Part shown: piece after piece, positions 48,201 through 59,338 of the stretch | How positions within the stretch are numbered: position 1 is the first letter of the stretch | How the letters are laid out: each line of letters begins with the position of its first letter | Source of the DNA: Tetradesmus obliquus | Taxonomy: Eukaryota; Chlorophyta; Chlorophyceae; Sphaeropleales; Scenedesmaceae | Length of the DNA stretch: 64,000 nucleotides | Reading direction: 5' to 3' | NCBI GenBank assembly: GCA_030272155.1 | Contig: CP126201.1 | Coordinates: forward strand, 186,001 to 250,000 | The notes under the pieces: generated by a model | Seen by the model: the letters and a program-made list of their open reading frames with translations, nothing else | What the model was told of the DNA's origin: nothing | Databases searched by the model: none | Made by a program: the position numbers and the translations under genes

Positions 48201-51200
48201 AGAAACGTGTGGACCCTGCCAGCCTCGATAGCAGCAGCAGCAGCAGCAACGGCAGCAGTGGCAGCTACAGCCGCAGCAGCAGCAATGGCAGCAGCAGCAG
48301 TAAAGAGGCTACTGGCAAGGCCAGCAACGGGACCGGCAAGAAGTCAGTGATTGACAGCATCTGGAGGAGCAGCATGTCCAGCAGCAGCAACAACAGTAGT
48401 GTAGGCAGCTGGCGCAAGAATGGCAAGCCTGCTGCTACCACCAGCAGCAGCAACAGCACCACCACCACCAGCAGCAGCAGCAGCAAGGCTGAGGCAGACG
48501 ATCTGCCAGAGATCGACGCTGCTGCTGCTGCCAACAGTGAGAAGGCCAAGCGGCAGCGCTGGTGGGATGAGAAGAGGCTGAGGGTGTGGCTGCCGCCAGG
48601 GTTCAAGCCGGAGGATGCACCACCTGGCGGCTGGCCTGCGCTGCTGATGTGTGACGGGCAGGTGAGGTGTCGCTGCTATGACGCAGCTGTATCGGATGTC
48701 ATGTGCTGCTGCCACGGTGTTGATGGTGCTCGGAGGGTGATCTGCCGTCATGTGGTGGTGGCTGCATTACACACCAAGCACCGCGCCGTCAAGCAGCAGG
48801 CTTCTACTTGAATGACAGCTTAGCAGACAGTGATGTGGTGCTGCGTCATGGGTTCAAGCAACATGCTTTGCGAGCTATCCAGCACACGACGCAGGTATTG
48901 CCTGTCGTAGGTTGCAATCCCAGCCTCTTTATGCATTTTCACACTCTCGTCATCACGTGTCTGATGCCTGCTGCCTGCCGTACTTGCATGCCTGCAGAAC
49001 ATGTTTGAGGACTGGCTGAGTCACCAGGTGCGCGCAGCAGCGCTATATGCATGCATCTCCCAGCACGGTGATATTGCATTCAGTGCGGTGCTTGCCAAGG
49101 GCATCATGCCAAGTGTTTAGACAGCGCAGCTGTTGAGGGCGTGTGCTGTCAGCGCAGTGCATGTGTTCAGAGCGCACAGCGCTGTGCCAAGGCACCTGCA
49201 ACTGCATTCTTATGCTGGCAGCATGCATCCAACATGCTGCTGGTGCTCCTGGTGGAACTGCTTTATACAAAGCGCTGGTGGTGGTTGGTGCACGGTGGGC
49301 GCTTAGCTGAGAGGCCAGTCTGTTCGGCTAGTGCCAGTTCAACAAACTCACCCCTGTTGCTGCTGCTGCAGGGTGTGTCATGGAACTTGGGTGTCACGGC
49401 AGCAGAGCTCATCGCATCTGGCGCCATCCCGCCATGCGTCTGCGTTGCCATTGACAGCGCAGGACCATACAGGTGAGCTGCACAGACAGCCTAGCAGCTT
49501 TGCAGCTTGTTCTACGTGTCAGCATCCAGTGCTACATGTTTCATTGTCTGTGAGGAGTTCAAGCACTGCCTGCTGTTATGTTGCTGCTACGGCCCCCTGC
49601 TATGTCTAGTACCTGCAGTCTGGTGATTGCCTGCATGCCGTGCAGGTCGTACACCTACCTGCCCTTTTTCTGCTGGCACAGGCCAGGGCAACTTTCTTCA
49701 GTAATGCTCTAGTTCACAGGCTGAAAGGTTCTGTACTCACAACAAAACCACTGTAATGCGTGCCGTGCAGGTCGTACAACTACCTGCCATTTCCCCCAGG
49801 CACCGGTCAGGGCAACTTCCGTGAGGATGCTGCGCGCTGGCCCGGCGGCGGCGCAGACGAGTTCCTGGGCAGGGTGCAGCACGAGCTGCTGCCAATGCTG
49901 CAGGATCGCTACAACCTCTCACAGGTGGGTCTGCATTTAGGGTTATTTTGAACCTGTCACCAATCGTGGGTCGGCTTGGTGGGGGCGCAGTATCTGGGAC
50001 GAGTGCAGCACGGAGCTGCTGCCCATGCTGCAGGAGCGCTACAACCTCTCACAGGTGCGGCAACTGTTTTGCGTTCAAGTTCTGTTAACAGAGCTGTTCT
50101 GTAAACCAGTTTATGTCGACGCCCCAAGCGAATTGGTATTGAACGTGACAGGAAGGGCTGTTGATTAAACAGCTTTGTGTAGTGGCCGAATGTGAAAATT
50201 GACACACCACTGTGGCTCGTCGTCTGTTGTGCAATGCGCAGGGCTGGCGTTTGGCAGCTGTTCCTTTGTCGGTGTGTCTGCATGCCCCTCACAAAAAACA
50301 CTGCCTTGCTAATGTTTAATTGTCCCAGTCTTTTGTGTCGCAGGACCCATTGCGGCTGGCATTGGGATCATCCTCGGTGGCTTCATGCGGGTGTGGCGGC
50401 ATTGGTTCTGAATGCTGCTGTGTTGTTGTTTGACCATGTGGCCCACGCAGGATTCTTCCCGGCTGGCGTTTGGTGGCGGCTCCTTTGCTGGCGTGACGGC
50501 GCTGATGGCTGCGATGCGGCTGCCGCATGTGTTTGGCAACGTGCTGGTGGAGAGCCCCAGCTTGTGGACAGGGGAGGGTCGGTTTTTGGAGGTGAGTTGA
50601 CTTGGTATAAGGCCAGTTACGCCATTTGTGGATGTAGTGCTCGCATGTACATGTAACATGTTTGGTGCGTGCTGGTGGAGAGCCCCAGCTTGTGGACAGG
50701 GGAGGGCCGCTTCCTGAGGTGCTGCTGGTGGCACATATGCTACTATTGGTAACGTCTTGAGGCTGTTATTGTTTAATCAGCTGCTGGAACAGCTGGCACA
50801 GTTGAAGCAACATGTACCTTGTAGCCTTGGCCGCTTATACTGCTGTGTACTGTGTGTGGGCTGCTGCTGCTGCTGCCACTGCAGGACCTTGCCGCACACT
50901 CCGGGCGTCTGCCGGAGCGGCTGGCGCTGGGCTGCGGCACGCGCGAGTACAGCGCGACACGCGAGCATGAGCGCTACGACGTGGACCAGATGCTGCTCAA
51001 CGTGAGTGACCCTACAAAATGCATGTTATGTTTTGATGTTGAGGCGGTTCTGACGCACAGTATGCTTGTGTCCATTTAAGCACGCGTGCTCGTACGAGCG
51101 CTAACACCTAGACCGGATGCTGCTCATCATGAGTGATCCTGCATAGTGTGTTTCAGTACGCGTGCGCACGGATGTGCCCGCGCTTGACTTGTCGTGCCCA

Positions 51201-53215
51201 TGCGCGCGCATGCAGTTGTGTGTGCATGGGATCGTGTGTGCATGTGCGCGTGCGCACAGATCGGTCAATTATGTGCTTGTGCGCATGCGCGCATGCGTGT
51301 GTCAAGTTTGTGCCTGCGCGATTGGGTGCTTGCATGCATGCTACGCACGCGCGCACAAACCCACACGCGTACGTCAAATCATGTCTATTCCAATGCGCGC
51401 ACAGGTGCGTAGGCGCACGCTCCACGTACGTGTGAGCATGGCTGCATGCGTGCGTGCACGCGCGTGTGTAAGCCTGCTCGTGCACGCATGAGATTCGTGT
51501 TGGCACCTGCATGCGTGCACGTCGAGTTTGTACAAACATGTGTGCGTGCTTGCATGCGTGTGCGTGTGTGCGCGCGTGCAGTTGCGTGCGTGCTTGATTG
51601 TGGGCATGTATGACTGCATGCGCGCGTGGGCGTTGTGTGTTTGCGAGCCCATGCACGCTCGCATGAGTTCGTGCCTCAACACGCATGCGTGCATGCGTGT
51701 GCACGAGCGCGTGTTTGTATGTGAGCATGTTTAGGTGGGTACACGTGCGCGCGCTCGTCTTGCCATGTCTGTGTGTGCGTGTGATAGTGCATGCAAGTGT
51801 GCGTGCACGTGCGCGAGGGCGCCCGCGATGTTGAGTTTGTGGTCAAGCACGTGGCTGCGTGAGTGCGTGCGTACATGCGCACGTTTGCGAGCATGTTTGT
51901 GTGTGAGCATGTGTGCCTGTGTTCCTGCGTGCACATGCGCGCACAAAGAGTTTGCACATGTGCGTGCGTGTGTGCGTGCGTGCGTGTGCGTGCGTGCGCG
52001 CGCATGCGGTTGTGATGTATGTGTGTTTGTGTGCATGTGCTTTAATTTGTGCAATTGCATGCGAGCGCGTGCCGGGGCGGGGGTACCAACATGCACGTGT
52101 GCATGCTTACATGCATGTGCGCGTGCCTGTGTGTGCGCTTGTGTGCGTGCTTGTTGTATGTGAGCGAGTCTATGTGTGTGCGCGAGGGCGTGCACTTTTT
52201 GAGGTTTTGCCTGCATACATGCGTGCGTGTCGGCATGCGTTTATGCTGGTGCATTCGTGGGCAGGTTTGCGCGCACGTGTGTGTTTGCACGCGTGTCTAG
52301 TTTGTGGGTGCTTGCATGTACATGCGCGTGTGCGCGCGTGTGCATGCGTGTGCGCGTGTGTTTCGAGCTCGTGCGTGCGTGTGTGCGCGCATGCTTGTCT
52401 TTGTGTGTGAGCGCATGCAAGTTTGCGCACGAAAGCGTGTGTGCATGTGTGCTGATCTGTACGGACTACGAGTGTGCAGGCGTGTGTGCGCGTGTGATTG
52501 CGGGCGTGCCTGCATGCGCGCATGGGACGTCGTGTGTTTCTAGTGCAGGCGCGCGTGTGTGCGTGCTTGCGCACGCGTGTGCAAACTTCTGCAAGTGTAT
52601 GCGCTTGTCTGTGTGCATGCATGCCCACTGACGCTCCTGCTGTGTCTGTTATTTGCCCCACCTGTAGCAACATCACGCGGCCTACAAGCTGTTGCAGGAG
52701 CGAATACAATGTCTGCACTGCACTGCATGTTTCAATGACACGTCGTCCATTGCTTGTGTTTGCCTGCAGCAATACCTCGTCGAGGCATCCAAGCTGCTGC
52801 AGGAGCGCGGCCTGCGGGGCGGGGCCTGCTTCATGTTCTGGGTGGACGCAGCTGCCCTCAGCTGCAATCCCCACAGCATGCCCACTGACGCTCGTGCTGC
52901 CATCCTTTCTATGTTTTCAGCGACACCACGAGGCCTCCAAGCAGCCACACAAGCGCGTTCACCTACTGCATGCCGTGCGCACTGCACTGCACTGCACTGC
53001 ACGTTGCACTGACATCCTTGGAATGCCTGCAATCTTCCTGCCTGTCCCTGCAGCAATACCACGAGGCCTCCAAGCTGCTGCAGGAGCGCGGGCTGCGCGG
53101 CCCTGGTCGCTTCATGTTTTGGGTGGACGAGGGCGCGGGCCACCACGAGGGCGCCTGGCGCTGGCGGCTCAACGGGGCGCTGCGCTTCCTGGCACAGGGC
53201 TGGTGGGACGCCTGA
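40871..53215 (+). CDS. Dual esterase-domain protein with two starch-binding-like modules, 16 exons, about 1316 aa
   Basis: Exons: 40871-41134, 41458-41611, 42264-42507, 42724-42798, 43067-43250, 44485-44958, 45303-45695, 46061-46615, 47261-47405, 47904-48661, 48998-49027, 49372-49472, 49771-49924, 50451-50591, 50885-51001, 53054-53215 (TGA). Every junction is in phase. The N-terminus (MNLQQRSIHHPCSGRTASFL) looks like a plastid transit peptide. The first Fes/esterase-D-type alpha/beta hydrolase domain has LRIWLPPG, YPVVYLNDGQNLFG, FVIVGIDHAGPLRSYEYTP, nucleophile AFGGSSFGG, LYLGMGGKEYSGT and histidine region PEHAHTESAW. Two CBM25/53-like modules follow: LMVQLPPL...EVNFVFCD...DNNDSNDFWLPV, then ALYVNKARL...KVGFNRWQLLD, DWWRTTVTVPVDATQAHFVF and WDNNGGIDFQLPL, as in starch synthase III. 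The second esterase domain has LRVWLPPGF, AFGGGSFAG, LALGCGTREYSAT and DEGAGHHEGAW. A starch-surface deacylase role is an inference. Confidence 0.86.
41715..41880 (+). repeat. Copies of exon 2 end in intron 2 of the esterase gene
   Basis: A short copy at 41722-41756 (gggagcgctgcctgagacgg...ccgccag/gtcag) and a longer one at 41795-41872 repeat the exon 2 end (ELAGGTLEVVAWE...) with its ccgccag/gt donor. The longer copy lacks one G in the run and is out of frame. A copy of the exon 3 start lies at 42134. Confidence 0.82.
42180..42255 (+). repeat. (GCT)n tract before exon 3
   Basis: Nearly pure GCT/GCC triplets run up to the acceptor at 42263 and form its polypyrimidine-like region. CTG runs in this role recur at many acceptors in the window. 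Confidence 0.85.
43300..43512 (+). repeat. Two decoy copies of esterase-gene exon 5 end
   Basis: Copies at about 43318-43380 (gtggacagccccagcacgta...tttttgaag/gtgaga) and 43448-43509 (gggagccccagcctgtggac...ctgcag/gtgggc) repeat the VESPSLWxGDPEPETFLK-coding end of exon 5 with its donor. The first has an in-frame TAG. Confidence 0.82.
43540..44450 (+). repeat. Seven decoy copies of esterase-gene exon 6 start
   Basis: Acceptor plus exon-start copies lie near 43549, 43714, 43809, 43897, 44134, 44266 and 44363, before the real exon at 44485 (EVLSYKGSWPQQLYLGMGGK). Most read E/D-x-LSYKGS-like after ctgcag or ttgcag. The copy at 44134 is nearly intact. The copy at 44363 carries a TGA in place of the LGMGG start. 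Spacing is roughly 90-240 bp. Confidence 0.88.
46680..47195 (+). repeat. Copy of exon 8 end and two copies of exon 9 start
   Basis: Bases 46692-46791 repeat the exon 8 end almost unchanged (YVDKARLCSGLQEASSLRLK...WQLLDQ/gtgcgg). Bases 46987-47040 and 47129-47190 repeat the start of exon 9 (aacag/ or catag/gtggagtg..., with SWWRTYV in the first). Confidence 0.85.
47490..47710 (+). repeat. Two decoy copies of exon 9 end in intron 9
   Basis: ttgtgttctgtggggattgc plus tacggcaa at about 47503-47570 and the similar block at 47648-47702 repeat the exon 9 end (FVFSGDCYGEERWDNN). The first contains a TAA where the exon reads an acidic residue. Confidence 0.82.
49635..50400 (+). repeat. Decoy copies flanking exons 13 and 14 of the esterase gene
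   Basis: A copy of the exon 13 start lies at 49645 (tgcag/gtcgtacacctacctgcc). A copy of the exon 13 end with donor lies at 49985-50054. Two weak copies of the exon 14 start lie at 50241 (cag/ggctggcgtttggcagc) and 50342. Exon 14 itself is at 50451. Confidence 0.78.
50655..50715 (+). repeat. Copy of exon 14 end in intron 14
   Basis: gtgctggtggagagccccag plus cttgtggacaggggagggcc repeats the VLVESPSLWTGEGRFLE-coding exon end and ends in tgag/gtgctg. Confidence 0.85.
51140..52625. repeat. Alternating purine-pyrimidine (TG/CG/CA) tract, about 1.5 kb
   Basis: Inside intron 15 the sequence is dominated for about 1.5 kb by gtgcgtgcatgcgtgtgcgc-type alternation without a fixed period. It gives long meaningless Cys/Ala/Val/Arg or His/Ala/Thr frames on both strands. 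Alternating CG/TG/CA DNA is the classic Z-DNA-prone composition. No gene is present. Confidence 0.85.
52660..52970 (+). repeat. Three decoy copies of esterase-gene exon 16 start
   Basis: Copies lie near 52668, 52771 (QYLVEASKLLQERGLRGG...CFMFWVD, close to intact) and 52920 (RHHEASKQP), before the real exon at 53054 (QYHEASKLLQERGLRGPG). All follow cag- or tag-type acceptors. Confidence 0.85.
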
Positions 53216-53221
53216 GTCGAA

Positions 53222-53425
53222 TATGGAAGCCTGGCGACAGGCTGAGCAGCATGTGCAGGGCTGGCGCAGGCTCAACGGCGCGCTGCGCTTCTGGCACAGG
53301 GCTGGTGGGACGCCTGAGCAGTGTGAGGGAGCCTGGAAAGAGGCGCGTGGTACAGCTGAGCAGCATGTGCAGGGCTGTCGCAGGCTCAATGGCGCGCTGC
53401 GCTTCCTGTCACTGGGCTGGTGAGC
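53222..53425 (+). repeat. Two copies of the esterase-gene terminal exon end after its stop
   Basis: Just past the TGA, the block caggctcaacggcgcgctgc plus gcttc...gggctggtgggacgcctga is repeated at about 53266-53315. It recurs at 53380-53422, the latter ending gggctggtga. Each copy carries its own stop. Confidence 0.85.
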
Positions 53426-53524
53426 AGCAAGAAGAGTCCTGAGCTGCTGCAGCTGGTGCGGTGCAGCTGCTACAGTACTGGCTGCTGGAACAGCTGGGCA
53501 GCAAGGAGACGGTCTTGGTATACG

Positions 53525-53529
53525 TGTAA
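53525..53529 (+). terminator. TGTAA polyadenylation-type signal for esterase gene
   Basis: TGTAA lies about 310 bases past the stop at 53215. Assignment is by position. Confidence 0.4.
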
Positions 53530-54662
53530 CGTGTGCTAATGGTGCGAGCACTGCTGGTGCCATTGTAGGTGGCTGGCCGTGCTCAGCCTGCAATGACGGC
53601 ACATGCTTGGTGCAGGCCTGGCAGGGGAAACGAACCCTACACTTTGTCTCCATGCATGTGGTGATGCGTGTGTCGTGTATGGGAGTGCGCGGAGCTTATT
53701 GCATTCAGCCAAGAGGCTACAGAAGGAGCTTTGTGACAGCTGGTTGCAGGTCTTGTTGCTGGTGCATCAGCAACTGTGTGGGTGGTCGGCAGTTCCCTGC
53801 TGCAACATTGTGTGGCACAATGCATGTTGACACAAACAGCAAACGTGTGTGGTGAAAGCTGCGGAAGGGAGGAAGCAGGCTACGCAGCGTGACAGGGAAG
53901 GGAGTTGATGACAGCCCTGCAAGTTATTATGGCTGGAGCAGCAGCACAGCACATCACTGGTGCATTCCCTGGTGTGGCTGTGCCGCGACTGTGGGTTGGG
54001 ATGAGTGTGCGTGTGGTGTGAGTTTTGAGCTCAGTATAGCATGTACAATACAAAGGCAGCAGCCCATTCCTAGGTGCGGTGCGGTGCGGTGCATCCTGCT
54101 TTGCACCATGCTGTGGTGGTCTACAGCATCATGCGTACAGTGAGAGCAGGTCTGTGTGAAAGGCTTTCTGTTATTGGCGTACAGTTTGTACACAGGCAGT
54201 GCATGTTGCCATCGTCACATGTGCGTTCCGAGTTGGAAGAGTGCAGTTTAATCAGCCATAACCAGAATTTTCATTATCATAACAAGCATGATGCAGGCAC
54301 GCTGGCAGCCCTGTGCAGCTGCATATGCAAGGATTCCACGGCATGGGTCCACGAGTCTGTTCTGCAGTGTGTTTTGCATGGTTGACAACGTGCATAGCAC
54401 ATAACAGCATGTTTGGAGTGTCAGAACGTTGTGTTGTATGGTCAAACATCATGGCTGACCAGCTTTTACAGATGTGCGGCATCAGCTTGTTTGCAGCGCA
54501 TGGCAGGGTTGACAGCATTGGAGATGGGTGCGCGTCATGTGCATGTACATGTCATGAGATGTGGATGTGCGTGGCGTGCGCGTTATGTTGGTTTTCCACT
54601 TACACTGCATCATCCATCATCATCATTTTTGGCAGGTGCATGTTGAAGAGGCGTTGGGGCTA

Positions 54663-54664
54663 GT

Positions 54665-54716
<52 letters not shown>

Positions 54717-54717
54717 C
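54663..54717 (+). repeat. (AGC)n microsatellite
   Basis: About 17 uninterrupted AGC triplets in intergenic DNA, so not constrained by a coding frame. Confidence 0.95.
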
Positions 54718-55400
54718 TGCTGAGCAATCACTGATGGTCGTGCTTTTTTAAGGCCATGCTATGACTGCGTGTTGCTGTAAGACGTGATAGGACATCCACC
54801 CTAATTGCCAACCACCTGCTTCTTGCCCACATCAGCCTGCATAGCGTGCTCGCTTCAAAAGGGCTGTACAGTGTATCCTTTCAAAGGATTCTGCAGTGCT
54901 GAATGCGTCTGGCAGCTGCTGTGATGTTTGGGCTGTTTCATCAAGCAGCACCAGGTCAACACCATACGACAGCCTGAGGAGCATCGCCACATTGCTGACA
55001 AAACGAGAGGCACACACACCACAGCAAGTGCTACACCTCGCCCGTTTGGGGAGCCAATGAATCAATGGTAGACCACTGGCTGGCAGGAGACCGGCAGGGG
55101 AGGGGCAAAAGATAAGGAGAATAATCCCATCGGGATCGCGCTGACCTGTCTAGCGCTGATACACTACATGAAACCGAACAGCTGATACTGCTCAACCACT
55201 GCCCTGTCTAGGTCAAAGAGCTGTGACGAACCACTACTGCACAGCTCCCAGACCTGGGCCAGCTGTAGCAGCACGGTGGCCTGTTTCGCAGCAGCAACGG
55301 CGGCCTCCTTGGCGTCACCAGTTGAGGTGGCTGCCATGTTGGATTTGGCTGTCAGCAGGCGGGCTTGCGCTGCCAGCACCAGGTCGTGGTGAGAGGTGAA

Positions 55401-58400
55401 TCACAACATGTCAAGTGGCTGCTGCTGCTGCTGCTGCTCAGGCAGCTGCTGTAGATCCTGCTGCAGCACCTGGCGAAGCTGCTGCTCCAGCAGCTGACTC
55501 AGCTTTGTCCAAGTCGGCACAGGCTGCAGCCCCAGTGCTGCCCCCCACGACTTTGGTTTGCGTGTGGAACAGGGCAGCGAGAGCAAAAAATATGGTTGAC
55601 AGCTGTAGATCCACAGGTTTGAATGTGCATGGATGGAATGTGCGTCACAAGTGGAGCTTTTGCTGGTGTCTGCTTGAGTCTGCAAGCATTATGCTGAAAT
55701 TCACTGCGGCAGTTCAACAAGCACCTTCCAACCCCTTACCTTGTTCGCCAAAGATGCACTCATGGCCTGTGGAAACCACCACCACAGCAGCACCCAGGCC
55801 AGCAGCTCACACTCCTCCTTGCTGCTGAGCATGCCAGGCTGCACGTGACAACAGCAGCAACAGCTGTGTTTAAATATCTGCAGCAAGCCTAGCATAGCCT
55901 ACAAAACCAGCTGACCAAATTTTGCTTGACTTGCCAGGCCTGCGTCATGGCCTGTACTTGTTCATCTTAGTTTATGTAAGGAACAGCACAGCTGTGAACA
56001 GGATCGCCTGCCCATAGGATCTGTAGCTCTGAGGGCATCGCATCTCAACGTGTCCCCCATCTGTTTGTACCAAACGCAAACACGCCAAACCTCTACGGTG
56101 CGGGCCTTGGTGAGCGCTCAATGACAGCTATTGCAGCTATGGCTGCTTTCACGGCTTAGGCTGCTGGTGAGTGGCAGCTCAAGCAAGGAAAAGCATCGGC
56201 ACTGGAGTGCTTGACAAGCAGCAGTCCACTCACCCTCTGCCTGCAGATGTATTTGGCAAGCAGGTAGCGGTTGAGCATACGCTTGAGGTGGCGCGGCGTG
56301 GCACCTGACAGCAAGCCATGGTGGTTCGCCACGCTCAGGACCCGCAACTCGTCCTTGCTGTACCCCGCGTGCCTGCCAGCCATCCACTTGTCTGCTGTCT
56401 CCCTTGCTTGCTTGCTAGCCTTAAGAGCTGCTGCAGCTGCCGCCTTGGCTGCTTCTGCTGCCTGATTGGCTTGATCTGCAAATGCTATGGTTAAATCGTG
56501 CCGGCCTGTGGCGTTGGCAGCCACGGCATGGTTGAGCAGTTCTGCTGCTTCAGCTGCAGCTGTGCTGGCAGCAGCTGACTGCTCCTTTGCTACAGCAGCA
56601 GCTATCTTAGCTGCTGGAGGGTAGTAGGATGCCTCGGCTTCTGCTGCTGATCCTGCTGCTATTGCGTCAGCTGCCTGCCTTACAGCTGCTTCTGCTGTTT
56701 CCAGAGCAGTGGTAGCTGCAAATAAGCGTGAAGGAGCTACATACTTGGTTAGCTCAGCATCAGCATCTGCAGCTGCATCAGCCAATTCCCGCAAGAGACC
56801 TGGAGAATGCCGCCAAAGGCGCTTCGCGCTGGTGTCCAGCGCTGCGGTGCTCGGTGCCGTCACATGGGGCTTGGACACCACCTCCACAAGTTCCATGCTG
56901 AGCTTATGCCCTGGGCCTTCATATAGGCTGACAGCTCCTGGTGGGCTGGGCCGGGCAGGGACAGCTCAACCTATGTGCATTGTAACACAGTGTGGCATAA
57001 TGCTGTGAGCTGCAAAGCCATGCCAGCGGTGTCATACCACCCTGCAACAACAACATACCCTACTCTGCTCTAAGCGCAGCAACAGTATGTGCGCAAGTGC
57101 TGCGCACAGAACTAGTGGCCGTTGACAGATGCCTGCCACTCAGATTGGGAGTGCAATGCCCTCTTGAGATGTCTGTTTGTTCCCCACACGAGCTTACCTG
57201 CACAACCTTTTTCAGAAATTCTGCTGCTTTCTCCTCATCCTTCATCACCTCCACGTCACTGTATGCGCGCTGGATGGCGCTCACAATGAACTCTTTGTCC
57301 TGCACAAGGTGAAAGTTGAGGGTCAAGCTTGACACACCTGACTTCCCGCAGGTCAATGCATCTGCATATTTGCTCCTGCAAGACAGTAACGTAGTGTCTG
57401 CCGCTCACCATGCCCACCACCACAGCAAAGCCAGAGCCCGCCAGCACCAAGTTGATTGCTTCCAGCACCTGTGGCAACAGTGCAAAAAGGCAGGTATCAA
57501 TAAGGAGCGGACAACCGCTGCCAGGATGATGGTTATCGGCTTGAAACAGATACGGCCTATCTTGAGGCAGCTAGCGCCCACCCTACCTCAATGATCTTGT
57601 TGGGCTTGCAGCGGTCCAGGTCGTCAATGAACACCACGATCCGCGGCTCACTGCTCTCTACGCCTTCTGGTGCAGCCTGCAGAAGCTGCGCCTGCAGCCT
57701 TTCCTTGGATTCCAGCTGCCTGGTGCAGCAACACAGCTTCAGGAAACTCGCTGCCTGCTGCATCTGGCTAGTCCTCCCTACGGCAATGCTATTGGATGCC
57801 TCCACTGCAGCCGTCACTGTGCTGTTGTGCGTGGCTGGCTTGGGGCGGAAAGGCATGAGAGAGCTGCCCAGCAGTTGACACAGAAGCTTGAGATCTTTGA
57901 TGACCTGCAGTTAAAAAACAGACAATGCTGCAACGCCTGGGTGGATATTGACAATGACTGGTGTTTGGTTTGAATAGCTCAAACTGAAAAGACAAAGCTC
58001 AAGCATGTCACCCCCCCCCTCCCCGCCCCGTGTGATTTTGCGCACAGCACTCTGCATGGCGCTGCTTTACCTTCAGTGCTGCAGTACATTAGTGGCACCT
58101 ACGGCAAGAGCTGGGGTGAGTTGGCCAGCTCAGAGTGGGCCACAGCAGTAAACGGGGCGTCCATCAAGACGAGCTGCACTTGCACCAACTAAAGGTTACC
58201 TTTACAGTAGGGGCGGGGACCGAAGTTGTGCTACATGGAGCCCTCAGTGCATACACAGTTCTGATGCAAACACGGAGCAGGACACTGAATGTTCTATCGT
58301 GCTGCATATGATCTCTGTGTTGATGTGGGCTGATTGCCCACAATGATGTTGGCTTCTGAGGGTGCAGCAGGACCAAGATCAGCTGCATCACTCAAAACCA

Positions 58401-59290
58401 ACCAGCACTTACCGCATGCTGGTAGCCGATCTTGTCACTGTGGTCCTTGAAGCGCAGGTGGGCACGTCCCTCCACCAGTGTGTCACTGATCTGTTTGCAG
58501 TTGGTGGCCGCAGCAACCACTGCAGCCAACAGAGCAGTAAGCACCCCAGCAGCCGCCACAGCTGCCACTGCAGACTTGTTGACCTGCAACAGGCACCATG
58601 AATGATGTGTTGGTGTCCTTGTCAGCATATGGCAAGGGCAAGAGCACTCAAAATGTCTCAAAGAGACAGTAGATGGACAACATGGCGATAAGCCCACGGG
58701 CTTGCAGAAAGAGAGTGGAGATCCAGAGCAACAGTGCTCGCCAACGTTAAGGACAATTTCTTGTTTGCAAGTGGTGCTTATCTGACTTACCCACAGGTGT
58801 TCTTGGCTTGGCATAGCATCTGCCTCCTGTGTACCATTCAGCGGTGCAGTGCCATTAGCTGTGCTGCTTGCTGTGCCATTAATTGCGCTGCTGGACAGCA
58901 TGGCGTTGTATGCCTGCACTTTTAGCTCCCTGATGCCAACACCCATGCACACTGCCACGACTGCCAGCACCAGCAGCAGGGGCAGCAAGCAGCGCAGCAG
59001 CAGCTGCAGCTGCCGCGTCCTCCAGTTGTAGGCCGCACCAGCCAGCAGCCGCATCGGGGTGAGCAGCAGGCGCAGCCAAGCCCATGGGCTGGCCACCCAC
59101 CAGTGCCGCATGAGGCGGCGCTGCTTGCTGCCCAGCTTCTCCTCTAGGCGTTGTGTGACCTCCACAACCAGCCCTGACCACACCTGCTCCTCGTTCAAGT
59201 ACTGCCTGCACAGGGCACAGCGCAGCAGGATATGCTAAAGGATGCGGCATATAACACAACAGCATGTAGCTGCCACCACCACCATCTCTT

Positions 59291-59338
<48 letters not shown>

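Larger units (their letters stand above)
53426..55400. other. Convergent intergenic region
   Basis: A TGTAA at 53525-53529 probably ends the esterase transcript. An AGC microsatellite is at 54663-54717. On the minus strand the frame just beyond the KAP stop stays open from 55400 to 55164 (DLVLAAQARLLTAKSN...QYQLFGFM). It may be 3' UTR or a continuation past the stop. Confidence 0.4.

Noticed and set aside
51133-52874. Many Cys/Ala/Val or His/Ala/Thr-rich open frames on both strands
   Set aside because: They arise from the alternating TG/CG/CA tract, which lacks stops in several frames; no motif or codon pattern supports genes.
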